From: Chionis minor | Lineage: Eukaryota > Chordata > Aves > Charadriiformes > Chionididae | Direction: 5' to 3' | Length of the DNA stretch: 64,000 nucleotides | Assembly: GCA_013398295.1 (NCBI GenBank) | Contig: VZSF01008858.1 | Coordinates: 295,397 to 359,396, forward strand | In this document: piece by piece, positions 26,101 to 37,160 of the stretch | Layout: the number at the start of each line of letters is the position of its first letter | How positions within the stretch are numbered: the stretch's first letter is position 1 | The notes under the pieces: generated by a model | The model's database searches: none | What the model saw: only the letters and a program-made list of their open reading frames with translations | What the model was told of the DNA's origin: nothing | Position numbers and translations under genes: made by a program

Positions 26101-29100
26101 GGCTGCACTTTTAACGAGCTCATGATGAGGGAGAGGGGATGCTCGCGGGAGGGCAACTTTGTCTCTGCTGCAGTGCCAGGAGGTCGTTGCTGTGCTGGGG
26201 ACCACCCTCAGGACCACGAGGGGTTACCTGCCATCCATTAGCTCAGCTCCGCACATCCCACCGTGCCAAGCCTTCGACGTGCCTCAGCAGCCAAAGTGCA
26301 CACTAGGAGACTGGCTGAGCCTATACGGGCCAAACAACGTGGAAGCCACCACTGCCTCCAGCCCATGAGCTTTCCAGGCAACCAAAGGAAAAAAAAACAA
26401 CCCAAAATGGAAAATAAGACTCATCGTTCCCTGGTGAAAACACAGGCTTTGTTTTAGCTCTGCTACAGCAGCCCCTGGGAACGCTCTGTCACATCCAGGG
26501 TGGCAGAGGCCCCCCACCCAACAGGGACCCCCACCTCGCTATGGCGAGGGCCCAGAGCCAGCAGCCATCCCGCCCGCCCCCCTCCCACCGCGACACAGCG
26601 CACGTCTGCCCACCACGCTGCAGGCGCGTCCCCCAACGCTCCTTTTGCCACGAAGAAGACGATTCCCTGAGGCTCTGCGATGCCGCCCAGCGCAGCACTG
26701 GCAGTAGTCTCATGGGCACATGCATCCCACCACCAGGCCACCGCATCCCTGCGCCAGGGTGAAGGTCCCGGCATGCCGCCCTGTGCCAGGAGGGCGCCCG
26801 TGGCCTGGCAAGTGGCAGCGGGCACCTGGTGCTCACCCCAGCTGCGAGCCAGGTGGCTCCACGTGCAGGGAGCATCCTCCATCCCTGCCTCCCACGCCCC
26901 GTTGCAGCAGGGGCTGCCAGTGGACACTGTCCCGTACCAAGGGGAAAGGAAATGCCCCTCTCCTACAGGATATCCCATCACACCAAGGTCAGGAACACAA
27001 ATGTCAGGGCCCCAACATTCTCCGGCACAGCTCTGTGCCCCAGGAAAACTGCTGTTCCCTGGAGCCACAGCTATGCTGGAACTGCCCATCGTCCTGGCCC
27101 TCCTGAGGCATCATGGCCAACATCTTCCAGCCCCCAGTGCTGCCCAGCACCTCACCTTCCCCTTCCCGCGTGATCCCAGGCGGAAGGAGCTGCCGGGAAG
27201 CCCAGCCACGATTCGGATCCTCTCGCCCCAGGCAGTCCCAGCTGCAGCGGCGCAGAGGCGGCCACGCCAGCACGTGTCCGGCAACATGGTGCCCTGGCAC
27301 GGCTCCGCACCGGGCACAGCCGCCTGCCTCCAAGCCCGCTGCAGGTCAGCTGGGGCCCGTCTCCTGCAGTTGACAGCTCCACTCCAAGCACAACATTAGC
27401 CTGCCTCCAGCTCGCTTTTCCCTGCTGACCATTTTCTAATGCCTGGCTTTAGAGCCAGCTTACTCCAGGGGCAGGAGAAGGAATGCGTAATGCTATATTA
27501 ATCTGCAACTCCCCTGATGCATCCTGTGGGCCTGCAGGCTTTACCGCCTTGTGCTTAAGGAGAAAGGAATTCAGCAGGTCAGCTCTTTGAGAGGCAGAAA
27601 CAAATTCCAATTTCGAGGTGTTAATGGGGAAAAACACTGAAAGGGCTCGTTCTGATTAGTGCCCAGAGAAAAGGGGGGACACTGCTGGGTTCTGACCCTC
27701 TTTGAATCAACAGGAAACACACCCCAGTGCCCGAGACCGAGGGGGCTCCAGGAGCCGGCGCTCACAGAAGACGCACACAACCTCCGGGTGCCCCGGGCGG
27801 AGGGAAGGATCCAGCACGCACCAGGACGAGGGCTGAACTGCGGCGGCACAGCGTGCTCAGCCAGAGGCACCCCTCGTCTGCAGGAGGACCAAGCGCTGGG
27901 CGCCCCGCTGGGTCCGGCCCTGCCATCACTGCAGCCACGCACGGATCTCCTGCGGAGCGCGGGAGCAGGAGCAGCAGCGCGGGAGACCCGGCTGTGTCGG
28001 TTTACGTGACAGCAGTGGCCGCAATTAACTTTTAAGTTTGCTTTGTTCACCCTGAGCTGGTTGGGGCAAGAGCGCCCCAGCACATGGCACATGTGGCACA
28101 CGGAGCTTCACCCACCCAAGGTCTCTCGTAGGAGAACACGCGCCAGATCCCTCTGCCACAAACCAGCGTTAACGCCATAAAAACCAGCACACCTAAGGGC
28201 AGCAGGTCCAGCCCATCAGATCTCGGGGGGGCTGGCCTTCTCACCTTGAAGAAGCATTTCCTAGCAATATTACTCATCCTCTCACAGGGAAGTGCCCCAG
28301 CTGGTGCGATGGGCACAGGGAGCTCGGCCTGACACCTCTGGAGCTGCTGGGGCTCAGCGACAGCACACGCAAGCGTTTCCTCTTGAATTCTTTCCAGCAG
28401 CCAGGGGATGTAAAGGACCTCATACTTCCCCACTTTTTCAGTCTTCCACTGAATGCTGAAGAGAGCTCGCATTTGCACAACAATTTTAAAGACTTACTTT
28501 CTGTAAACATCCTTGCAAACAAATTGCTTATTTAAAAGTGCTTGGGACACAAGTTTTGCACAGCCATGTAGCAGAATGTGGTTTATCTGAGCAGCTGCAA
28601 TGCTTCCTTGCAATACTCACCCAGCTCTGATTTACAGTTCACTCAAAGAACGAGTTCATACACCCTAAAGGTTGTGCAGAATGAGGCCTCTCTGCACCCC
28701 AATAGAGCCACAAAGGACCCAAACCTGAGCTGATGTAATTCCTTGTAATAAAGTCACTTTAGCGATGCCTATGAACAACAGCATGGTGCCCAAATACTGT
28801 GCTGACGGGCATGTCAGCAGCACCAAAAAAGCAAGCGGTAACGTCCCACCCCAGTGCTGCTGGCAAGACAGGTCTGAAAGGTGATCAGAAAGTTAGTTAT
28901 TAAACTACACAAGGGAAAACTTGGCAGATGCTGCTCATCTAGAGGACTGTTCCCAGGTCTTGGGTCATTGATGTCTCTGAAATGAATGACCTGCACACAG
29001 CTCACACTCTGTTTTGGACCTTGGAAGGGGCAGCTCTGCAGCAAGCAGCTCAGTCCCAGCCGCTCCAGGAGCACGCTTGGCTGCAAGTCTCTGGGGAATA

Positions 29101-31222
29101 AAAGCAATCTTTGTACCCGCAACACAGGGCATGGCTGCGGACTTGACCAAGGGTCTACGTTCACACAGGACAGATGATTTTAGAGCCTTCCTGGGAAACA
29201 AAGAGCTTCCTCCTGCAATTGCTTCCTCCAGCAAGCGTGAGCCACGGAAGCCAGCATGGCTGCATGCTGCCGTCGGCAAGAGCAGCCAAACCTCACTCCC
29301 CAGCGTGGGCGCAGGCTTCACAGCCCACCTGCCTCTGGATGCCACTGCCAGACACGACAGAGGTTCCCTGTGCAGCTCGGCGGGTGTCAAGCTCAGGTGT
29401 CCCTCCCTGCCCGCCCCCAGGCAGGCTGCCTGCCCGCAGCCGCCACCACCCCCCTGCCACAAGCCACCGCTCTCCGCATGCCCCCGCGCCGGCTCCTGGG
29501 GACACCCCCAGGGTGTCACCCCTCTGCTGCAGGATGCACTCCCTCCTGCCCCCTAACTGAAGGGCTCCCTGACGTATGAGTGCCGCTGGGATGAGTGGGA
29601 TAACACTGCGCAGTCCCGGGCAGGCTGGGCGAGGGCCCCCAGCCGAGCACAATGAGAAGCCTTTGTCTGTAAAGGTGACTGCACGCCAGCGGCCGCTGCG
29701 GAGGGCAACCCTCCTCCAGATGTGCTCTGGGCGCAGTGCAGAAGCCACAGCAATCACACAGCCCCACGCGCAGCTCCCCTGTCCTTGAGCTCCTCCCGCG
29801 TGCCTGCACCATCCCCTTGTGAAATCGGGAGTGCCCATCCCTTCCAGTGAAGTTCCAGACAGGAAAGCTTTGCACTTTTATAGCCCTCTGCCTTCTCCCT
29901 CTACAAATCTCTCTCCTGCCAGCCTTTCAAAAGCGCTCCGATGCAGAATGCCAAAGCAACACCAGGGCATTTATGTATTTTAAAAGTTTTCAGCAACAAG
30001 CCAGACTCTTTGCAACTTGCACAAACAAGCCAGTCTGGCACAAAACGGACCTGCCAAACGTAATGAAAGCAAACGAGAATCACAACTACTTTCCCCAGTT
30101 GCTCCTTGATAAGCCTCTTGCCCGCTTGCCAGCACCTGGGAGGGCAGGGATGGATTTCCACCGCACGTGCAGCCACCAGCCGCCCAGCGTCTCATCCCAG
30201 GACTGCTCGGGAAGCGAGGTATCCCGCTAGAAATACCGTCAGTTTACTCCAGTCAGGCAGCGCTTTCTGCCACGAGGACCACATGTCCCATTGCCACCAC
30301 GAACAGCCCCGCAGGAGCCAGGCTTGGTAGAGAAACTGCTGCCGGGGCAATGCAGCCCCTGAGGGATGGAGGGTCGGAGCCCTGGTCCATCGGGGGCCGG
30401 AGCCCTGCGGTGATCAGAGCAGCCACGCACCCGCTGTGTCCCCACGCTCCCTGGCTCCAGGACGGAGGCGAGGAGCTGCCAGGGCATCCTGCCTCCCTCA
30501 GGACAGGAGCACCCACAGAGCACTCGGAGGCTGGCGGAGAACCCCTGCCGAGAAGCGGGGTTCAGGTGAGCCCCCTCCTGCTGCAAGGCCCCCTTCAGCC
30601 CCACGCAGCTCCTCCCGGGCTAACACCCGCCCCGCCAGCCCAGAGGAAAGCGCTGGGAGCAGGGCTGGAGCACTGCTCATGCCTTACCTTTGGGCCTGGA
30701 GACCTCGGTGGCATTGGGCGCCGTCATGGCAATGCAGACATCGTCCTGGGGAAACTGGTCACACTTGAGCATCTCGGGCCAGAAGAAGCCGAAGAACTGC
30801 ATGACGGGCTCGCAGGAGTCGCGCACAGCCTCACAGAGCCAGCGGCATGGGTAGATGGGCCGGTCCAGGCAGACAGGGGCAAAGAGGGAGCAGAGGAAGA
30901 CCTGGGTGCCCATGTGGCAGTTCTTGTTGAGCAGCGGCACCCAGCTGCTCGCCTGGTGCTTCACCTCGGCCATGGTCTCGTGGTCCAGCAGGTTGGGCAG
31001 CACCATCTTGTCGTAGCCCACGCTGTGGCAGAGCCGCAGGTCGGCGGGGATGGCCACGCACTGGTGGGGCTTGGCGTAGAAGCGCCCGCCGGGGTAGGGG
31101 CCCAGGTCAGACTGGTAGCTGACGTAGTCGTACTCGCTGGCCCCGCCGCACACCAGCAGCCCGGCGGCCAGCGACACCAGCGCCCGCAGCCCGGCCCCGC
31201 GGGGCCCCCGCACGCCGCCCAT
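13811..31222 (-). CDS. SFRP1: Secreted frizzled-related protein 1, three-exon spliced CDS
   Basis: Joining minus-strand exons 31222-30688, 24486-24409 and 14133-13811 gives 936 nt, 311 residues plus stop, with GT-AG borders and both introns in phase 1. Residues 1-28 are a hydrophobic signal peptide ending before SEYDY. Residues 55-163 form the frizzled cysteine-rich domain with ten cysteines (55, 65, 102, 111, 118, 126, 130, 137, 154, 163). Residues 183-303 form the netrin-like domain with six cysteines (183, 186, 200, 253, 255, 303) and a very lysine-rich, heparin-binding type surface. NAT at 170-172 is an N-glycosylation sequon. Known role of the family: secreted Wnt-binding modulator of frizzled signalling. 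The product is SFRP1 rather than SFRP2 or SFRP5 because the CRD (for example MVLPNLLDHETMAEVK) and the C-terminal CPTF-SVFK match SFRP1, and the length is close to the human 314. No frameshift or internal stop is seen. The human neighbours (GOLGA7 divergent) are conserved. Confidence 0.97.
15501..15541. repeat. 25-bp tandem duplication in SFRP1 intron 2
   Basis: TTTAAGGAGCTAAAGA occurs at 15501-15516 and again at 15526-15541, a 25-bp period. No function is apparent. Confidence 0.85.
20674..20695. repeat. Perfect 22-bp palindrome in SFRP1 intron 2
   Basis: The half-site CCCGCAGTAAC is followed immediately by its exact reverse complement, with no spacer, centred on AACGTT. The palindrome stops at AA on both sides. 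This length of spacer-free palindrome is unusual in unique vertebrate DNA. It has no known identity to me. Confidence 0.9.
24129..24198. repeat. Two-copy 35-bp tandem repeat
   Basis: Two adjacent 35-bp units (24129-24163 and 24164-24198) share GGACAC-type blocks and the end TCCCGCCACCC, differing at a few C/T positions. It is a small GC-rich minisatellite about 210 bp from the SFRP1 exon 2 donor, inside intron 2. Confidence 0.8.
24409..24486 (-). CDS. SFRP1: SFRP1 coding exon 2
   Basis: This 78-nt exon encodes GTTVCPPCDNEM through CASEF, residues 179-204 plus split codons at both ends. The acceptor reads CTCTTGCCAG|GAACAA (AG at 24488-24487) and the donor TTCG|GTAAGG (GT at 24408-24407). It carries the first three netrin-domain cysteines (183, 186, 200). 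Phase 1 on both sides joins exactly to exons 1 and 3. The longer open frame around it (to 24766) is intron sequence read through. Confidence 0.96.
24487..30687 (-). other. SFRP1: SFRP1 intron 1
   Basis: This 6.2-kb phase-1 intron between the CRD exon and the small second exon is GC-rich and unique. Its open frames (for example plus-strand 26680-27399) show only the proline/alanine/arginine-rich composition expected from GC-rich chance frames. I recognise no repeat or exon in it. Slightly AT-richer parts occur at 25.85-26.1, 28.5-28.9 and 29.85-30.1 kb. Confidence 0.85.
30688..31222 (-). CDS. SFRP1: SFRP1 coding exon 1 (signal peptide and frizzled CRD)
   Basis: This 535-nt exon encodes residues 1-178 plus the first base of codon 179. 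The start is the ATG at 31222-31220, beginning MGGVRGPRG; it is the only Met ahead of the leucine/alanine-rich signal segment and sits 29 residues before SEYDY, as in human SFRP1. The donor is AAAG|GTAAGG (GT at 30687-30686). It holds the whole ten-cysteine Wnt-binding CRD. It is very GC-rich and lies in a CpG island. Any in-frame upstream sequence is lost in the N gap that starts 20 bases 5' of the ATG, so a longer N-terminus cannot be strictly excluded. Confidence 0.96.
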
Positions 31223-31770
31223 CACCGCGCCCGCCGACGGCGNNNNNNNNNNNNNNNNNNNNNNNNNNNNNNNNNNNNNNNNNNNNNNNNNNNNNNNNNN
31301 NNNNNNNNNNNNNNNNNNNNNNNNNNNNNNNNNNNNNNNNNNNNNNNNNNNNNNNNNNNNNNNNNNNNNNNNNNNNNNNNNNNNNNNNNNNNNNNNNNNN
31401 NNNNNNNNNNNNNNNNNNNNNNNNNNNNNNNNNNNNNNNNNNNNNNNNNNNNNNNNNNNNNNNNNNNNNNNNNNNNNNNNNNNNNNNNNNNNNNNNNNNN
31501 NNNNNNNNNNNNNNNNNNNNNNNNNNNNNNNNNNNNNNNNNNNNNNNNNNNNNNNNNNNNNNNNNNNNNNNNNNNNNNNNNNNNNNNNNNNNNNNNNNCG
31601 GGCGCTCGTCCGCGCCACCTGCAGCGCGGGCTGCGGGCGGGAGCGGGAGCGGGATGGCGGAGCCCTGCCCCGACGGGGGGCCGGGGTGGTGCCGCGGGCG
31701 GCCGGCGGGGGCTCGGAGGCACCGGGAGACCCCCCCGGGCTGAGCGCCCCGTAGCACCGCACGGCTGCTC
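30690..31770. promoter_or_regulatory. SFRP1: CpG island spanning SFRP1 exon 1 and promoter
   Basis: Sequence on both sides of the N gap is dense in CG dinucleotides (for example 31190-31242 and 31599-31760), while flanking intron and intergenic DNA is poorer. It covers the first exon and must include the promoter. In mammals the SFRP1 promoter is a CpG island known for methylation-based silencing. The core promoter itself is not visible here. Confidence 0.8.
31243..31598. other. Assembly gap (356 N) in the SFRP1 5' UTR/promoter
   Basis: A run of 356 Ns begins 20 bases upstream of the SFRP1 ATG and ends in extremely GC-rich sequence. The gap covers the 5' UTR and probably the transcription start. 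Open frames that appear to cross it are meaningless. The true missing length may differ from 356. Confidence 0.99.
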
Positions 31771-32295
31771 ACCCCAAGCCGTGCGAGGCCGTGCCCGGTG
31801 GCGCCCTGGGAGGGTGCAGATGGTTCTGAGAGCCAGGACTGGACCGTACGGACCTCATTGCCCTGCGGACAAATTGCAACAAAAACTATGGTATTTGGGA
31901 AAAAAAAGAAAACCCACACCAAAAAAAAAGCCCACCAAATCCAGGAGAGTCAGTGTGTTCCTTAAAGGGGTCTCACGCCTGGGAAACCTGGCTCCAGCCC
32001 TGCCAGGGAAGCAGAAGCCGTGCAGCAGCAGTGCCCGCTGTTCCCGCAGGAGCAGATCCATTCCCTTGCCTCCCCACGCAAGGAAAGGCCCAATACTGCC
32101 TGCCGCAGGGATGGCGCTCCGTGGGGGGACTGCTCCCAGCAGCTTCTCGGAGCAGGAGCTAGGCCACGGCAAGCCTGACAGCTTGCAGCCACAGCTGCGC
32201 ATCCCGCTCGGAGACAAGCGGGAGACGCTTGGCAGTGCACGGCTCTGCTGGGGAGGCGGCAGGAGTGCGGGCCAGTCCTGCTCCCCGCAGCAGGC

Positions 32296-32331
32296 GGGCA
32301 CAGGCATGGGCACAGGCACGGGCACAGACAC
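32296..32331. repeat. 12-bp GGGCACAGGCAY tandem repeat
   Basis: Three units (32296-32307, 32308-32319, 32320-32331) of GGGCACAGGCAT type. On the minus strand this yields a VPVPMPVP-like stretch in a chance frame. It lies about 1.1 kb upstream of SFRP1. Confidence 0.85.
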
Positions 32332-35300
32332 GGGCTGCTGCGCCCCCGAGGGCCTGCAAAGACTTGCTGCCCTCCAAAGCCAGCAGCTGGACGCGTTGAA
32401 GTGGGTGGCTGTGAACCTGCCTGGGTGCCGTCCTGCGGCCGCTCCGCCGGCAGAGCACGGTGCCCTCAGCAGAAGCCAGGCTCAGTCCCCACGTGCACAA
32501 GTTCTGGCCATCGAGCAGCTCTGCCCCCCGTGCACCCATGCGTCCCCGTCCGAGGGAGCTGAGCTCCCTCCTCCGGACTCGCACAAAGCTCCCCTTACTG
32601 CTGCTGCCTTTTGCATAAACAGCTTGTGCTATTTAATACCGGAACTACACCTCATTGAGAGGTAAATGGAAGAGGCTCTGCAGCCTGGAAACGTGAAAGA
32701 GCCACTTTCACCTGAGGGCCAACAGAAGAGAGAAGCCAGTTAGCACCGCTAATGAAGTGGAGAATTCAGCAGTAAACAAGAGAAATCTTCACCATAAGGT
32801 GCCAGTAGCTGAATGAAAGAGGCAATTGGATGGAGCAGGCCCTCTCCTGCTGCTTGGGCTCAGGAAATGGTAGCAAAGTGCTGATCCCTCTTTGCACCCA
32901 GAAACAGCTACAAAATGGGCTTCTCATCCCTCTGGAAATTCTGGCAGCCTGGAATTTGCTTTTACCAGAATCTGTTTAGAAACACTGAGACATCTAGTTT
33001 TTGATAATACAGAAAAATACCGCAGTATCCCGGTGGCATGCTCTAATGTGGTACGCAGAACAGGGCACTGATCTGCACGAGGACTGTTGAGATGCATTTC
33101 TCTCAAGAATCTTTATTTGCACCCAAATGTTACATCCTCAGGTACGAGTCTCTCGCCTGGAACATGACCCCTGGGTCACTCGGAACCGAATTGTGCAAGC
33201 AACTCTCCATTTTTGATGGCAAGATCACAAGAAAGTCTCAGAACTTCCCATTTTCAGAGTGGCAATGAGGGTGTTTTACTTGGCATTGCTGTAATCTTCC
33301 TATTCCAGGCTGAGTGGTGTGACAGAAACATCACAGCCAGGCAGGCAAGATGGGGACTTACTTGGGAAACTCTTGGTCGAAATCTGGGGAGCTCTCCAAA
33401 GGCAACAGCAGTAACGCTGCGATAAAACTACAGCCAGGATTCTGGTTATCCCCAGCTCAGCAAACACCACACGGAGAAAGGTAAACGTCCCGTCCTGGTC
33501 ACTCCAGAGATGTGTGCCACCACGTACCTGGAGCACACCGCACTGATTACTGGGCTGGCTGCCACCCTGACACACCACACAGCAGTCGCTGAGCTCCAAG
33601 GGCTGCCTGCCAAAGTTCAGCGCCCTTGATCGAAGCGGGAAAGCTACAAGACAGCAAGCTTGGCTGCTAAATCCACCCACGCTCCAAGCATGGACAGCTC
33701 TTGAATTCAGCCCAGGGAAGGTCTTTGCTGGCTCCTTTCTCTTCCGAATCTGACACATTCACAGCAGCACCACCTGTACGGGGACCCAAGAGTGACTTGT
33801 AAACCGAAATACAATTGCCCAGAAAATCACCTTTTCTTTAAAAAAGAAGAAGGAAAAAAAAGAGCAAAAAGCCAACAACTCTGGTCTAGACCTCTAAATG
33901 GCTTAATACATAGTATAAGTCCTCTTAAACAGCAGCTGCCCAAGAAGGGCTGCTTTTCCGACAAACCCCTTCTAAACTGGGCATTAACTTCTGAGTGAAG
34001 CCTGTGCAGCCATTTCTGTTCATAATTATGTAGCCCACTGCTTCTTAAATCTCTGCATATTCTCTAATGTCATCATTTAACTTTGCTTTATAGCCATTTA
34101 CTGCTGCCTCTCCCACAGGGGTAACGTATCTTACTGAATAATGAGATGCTTTGCAACATGCATGGTTTCGGCTACCACCCGTCCTCTCCTGCCCTTTGAA
34201 AAGCCCAGCCCAATTAACCATGCTCGTTCCTGGCTCCATTGTCCATCCCCGCAACCCGCGGGACCACGCGCTCTGCCCCCACCGTAGCGTCCTCCACTCG
34301 CTGTGGCCACTCTCCTCCACGTCCACCCGCAGCGGGCACCCGGCATTGAAGGGACGGCTGGAGGCTGATGTGCCCCCGTGCCCTTGACACCCCCCTCGCC
34401 TGGTCGCAGCGGTGCCCTCCTGCCCCTTCCTGGCCTCCCTGACCGCATCGCCCGCCAGGCAGTGCCACAGGGCACGCTCTGCTCCAGCCACCCGGCACTG
34501 GAATGTGCGTTTCCCTCCACGCTGCCCCAAGGAAACAGGCAGACGCGGGATAATAGAATATATTAGCCCTGAGCCCATTCAGCCTCGGGCTCTTTACGAA
34601 CAATGGCTGCTAACTGAGCTGATTTTTGCCAAATGACTGGCTTTCGTGCATGAGCAGCAAAGTGGAGCCCCCAAATAGTCCCATGCAACAATCCAGCAAG
34701 CGCTATTGCCCAGGGCCCATTGTTTTACTGCTGCGTTTGAGGGCATGGAGGAGTCATGGCCTTGCCTGCCCTGGCATTTCTTCCCCGGTTTCCCACCGCC
34801 GCGCGAGCCCTGTTGCAGCCCCGACGGAGGCAGCAGTGATGGGGGAGCTGGGACCATCTGGCCACAGGCATCCGCTGCCCCTGCCCCAGGAGGGGTGACA
34901 CGAAAACCACCAACAGCTGCTCAGCGCCAGGGCTTGCACTGCCCCTCGGTACCTGTGACCCCCAAGGAGGGGAGAGAACGGGCTGGCAGGGACAGCCCAC
35001 CCCCATCTCCCCGCGCGAGGAGCCCACTGTGCCACCCCTGCAGCATCGCGCGGCTCCCGCGCCACCTCCTGCAGCAGGACAGCTCCTGGACACCCCCGGG
35101 GAATATTTACTTTAGATTAGACACCCCCTGGGCCAGCTGAGAGCTGATAGCCCCTGCCAGGGTCAGCCTGCCTAGGAGGATGTTAGTTTTGCTGTGTTTG
35201 TTTTCTGGTTTTCTCAGCGGATAGGTCCAAGATTCCAATAACACGGATGCAGCCAGGAACGCTCCTCCCTCGCCCCACAACACGGGAATCTGCAGGGGGA

Positions 35301-36779
35301 GGTCTGGCAGCTGTGGGGACCCACTCGGCTGCCCCAGCCTGGTGCCCGGCACAGCTGCAGGGGGTGCCTACACCGAGTGCCAGCCCACAGCCCGGCCAGG
35401 ATCAAGGCACGCAAAAATTCCAGCCGATGTCTCCCGTTAGTGTGAAATTAGCACTATTAAGTGCTGTAACTAAACACAATCAACAAAAGGTTTACTAGCT
35501 GAGATAACATATAAAGAACTACAACAGCTAATGCCTTCAGCACTGCTGAAACTCTGACCGTCTGCCCCTAGTCCCAGGAGGGAACTGATGGCAAATATTT
35601 ACAGGGGCTTATAAATATTTATCCTGTAATAACTTACTGCATTACAGCACATTCTTCTCTATGAGGCTCAGCTTTGCCCTGGACCAGGTGCAGGCTGCTG
35701 AGAGGGTCTGTAGCATATATAAAGTTTGTCTGAATAACATACAGCAAGCCTTGGCGTTCAATAAAATAGCCAGCAGCTGAGCTGCTTGCGTGAAATGCGC
35801 TGCAAGTCATTTCTTACCCAACAAAGAAAAATGTGGCTGGAGAGCACAGGTGTGCAGGCACCTCGGTGTGGGTGCAAACCCACTCTGTGTTGCCAGAGCA
35901 ACCTGGGGAAGTGCTGCGAGTCACCGGGGAGCTACAAATCACACCGCCGGGCCGATGGGATGGGGGCCTCAGCCCAGGGGCAGCCCCAGAGTGACAGAGC
36001 ACACAGGTACCCTTGACTGCTTTGGTGAGGATCCCAAAGGAAGGGAGCTGGAGACCTGCCCACCACAAGGAAACATCTCCTTGCGCGTCTGGCTCTGTGG
36101 CAATACTCTGTCCAGGGAACCAACCTACCGTTCCCTGAAGTCACCAGACATTGCAGGGATCTGCTCTGCACGCGGCGCGGGGCAGCAGCTCCCTGCAGTG
36201 CTGCGTGCAGAGGAGTCCCCTCCTGCGCTGAAACCTGCAACATCAGCACGAATCACAGAGGGACCGGCCCATCACGGCTCTTCGGTCCTGCAGACCTGGC
36301 AGACCAAATTCCCCGGGGACCTCAGGCTCCTGCACAGCCACCCGCACAGGTCACCAGGCCAGTACGTGAGTTACCCTGGGGCTCTGAGAGCTCACCGGGT
36401 CTCTCAGCCTCGAAGGAAAGCCAGGCTGTTGGCTGGGTTTGTGGGAGCTCTTCTTTGGACCCTTCATAACAAAACCCAGAAAACCAATGAGTTTGCAATT
36501 TTACCCTGACTTTCCCCAAACAAAAGCTTCTTCCCAGCCCTCCTCCGCACTGCGCGATGCGCGGGTGGCTCCAGTGCGGGTGTCCAGAGCACAAGCCTGG
36601 AGCTGGCAGCGCCGCAGCACCCCAGGAGCGCCGGCTGCCCGTGCCAGGTGCTGCCTGACCGGCACCAGCGCCCTGCGGCATCCCTTCTCCAGCCTGCAGC
36701 CAGGAATTCTCGCCCTGCCGCGTGCGCTCTCTTCCTCTGCTCCCCGGTGCAAACCTGCCGTGCTCATCAGTGAAGAGAG

Positions 36780-37160
36780 CCTGGAACCAGTATTTAGTTG
36801 TGTGGCTGTTTCATTTGTTTGGAGGACAGATATTTATCTTCCCTCTAATAAATATTTGAGCCATCCATCCACTTATTTATTTATCTTTCTCATGCTTAAT
36901 GATTTGCAAGAGCATAAGCAGCCTGTGGTTTGGAAACCACGCGACAGTCTCCAAGCTGCACCAGAGATGGGGTTCTGAACAACTTCCTAACGTGAATAAA
37001 CAGCATGGAAAGGCCCCATTGTGTATATTCTAGGTTGCTATTTTCTTAACTCTGTCTCATTAAAATGGATGGAGTTTCTGCTTATTAGTAATTTGGCAAG
37101 TTCCTCTTTGTGTACACTCTGCACTTCTCACTAATGACGCTTTGCTTCAGTGATTAACAA
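36780..37160. promoter_or_regulatory. Candidate element: AT-rich block with inverted RUNX-type sites
   Basis: The AT-rich block has ATTT tandem units near 36.87 kb and a pair of inverted RUNX-type motifs, GTGGTTT and AAACCAC, separated by two bases at 36925-36940. Regulatory role inferred. Confidence 0.3.

Noticed and set aside
26680..27399. 239-codon plus-strand open frame in SFRP1 intron 1
   Set aside because: Low-complexity P/A/R/Q-rich chance frame in GC-rich DNA.
30167..32665. 832-codon plus-strand open frame
   Set aside because: It crosses the N gap and is the complement of SFRP1 exon 1; no homology in this strand.
35790..36509. 239-codon plus-strand open frame
   Set aside because: No recognisable family, no CpG island or splice signals around it.
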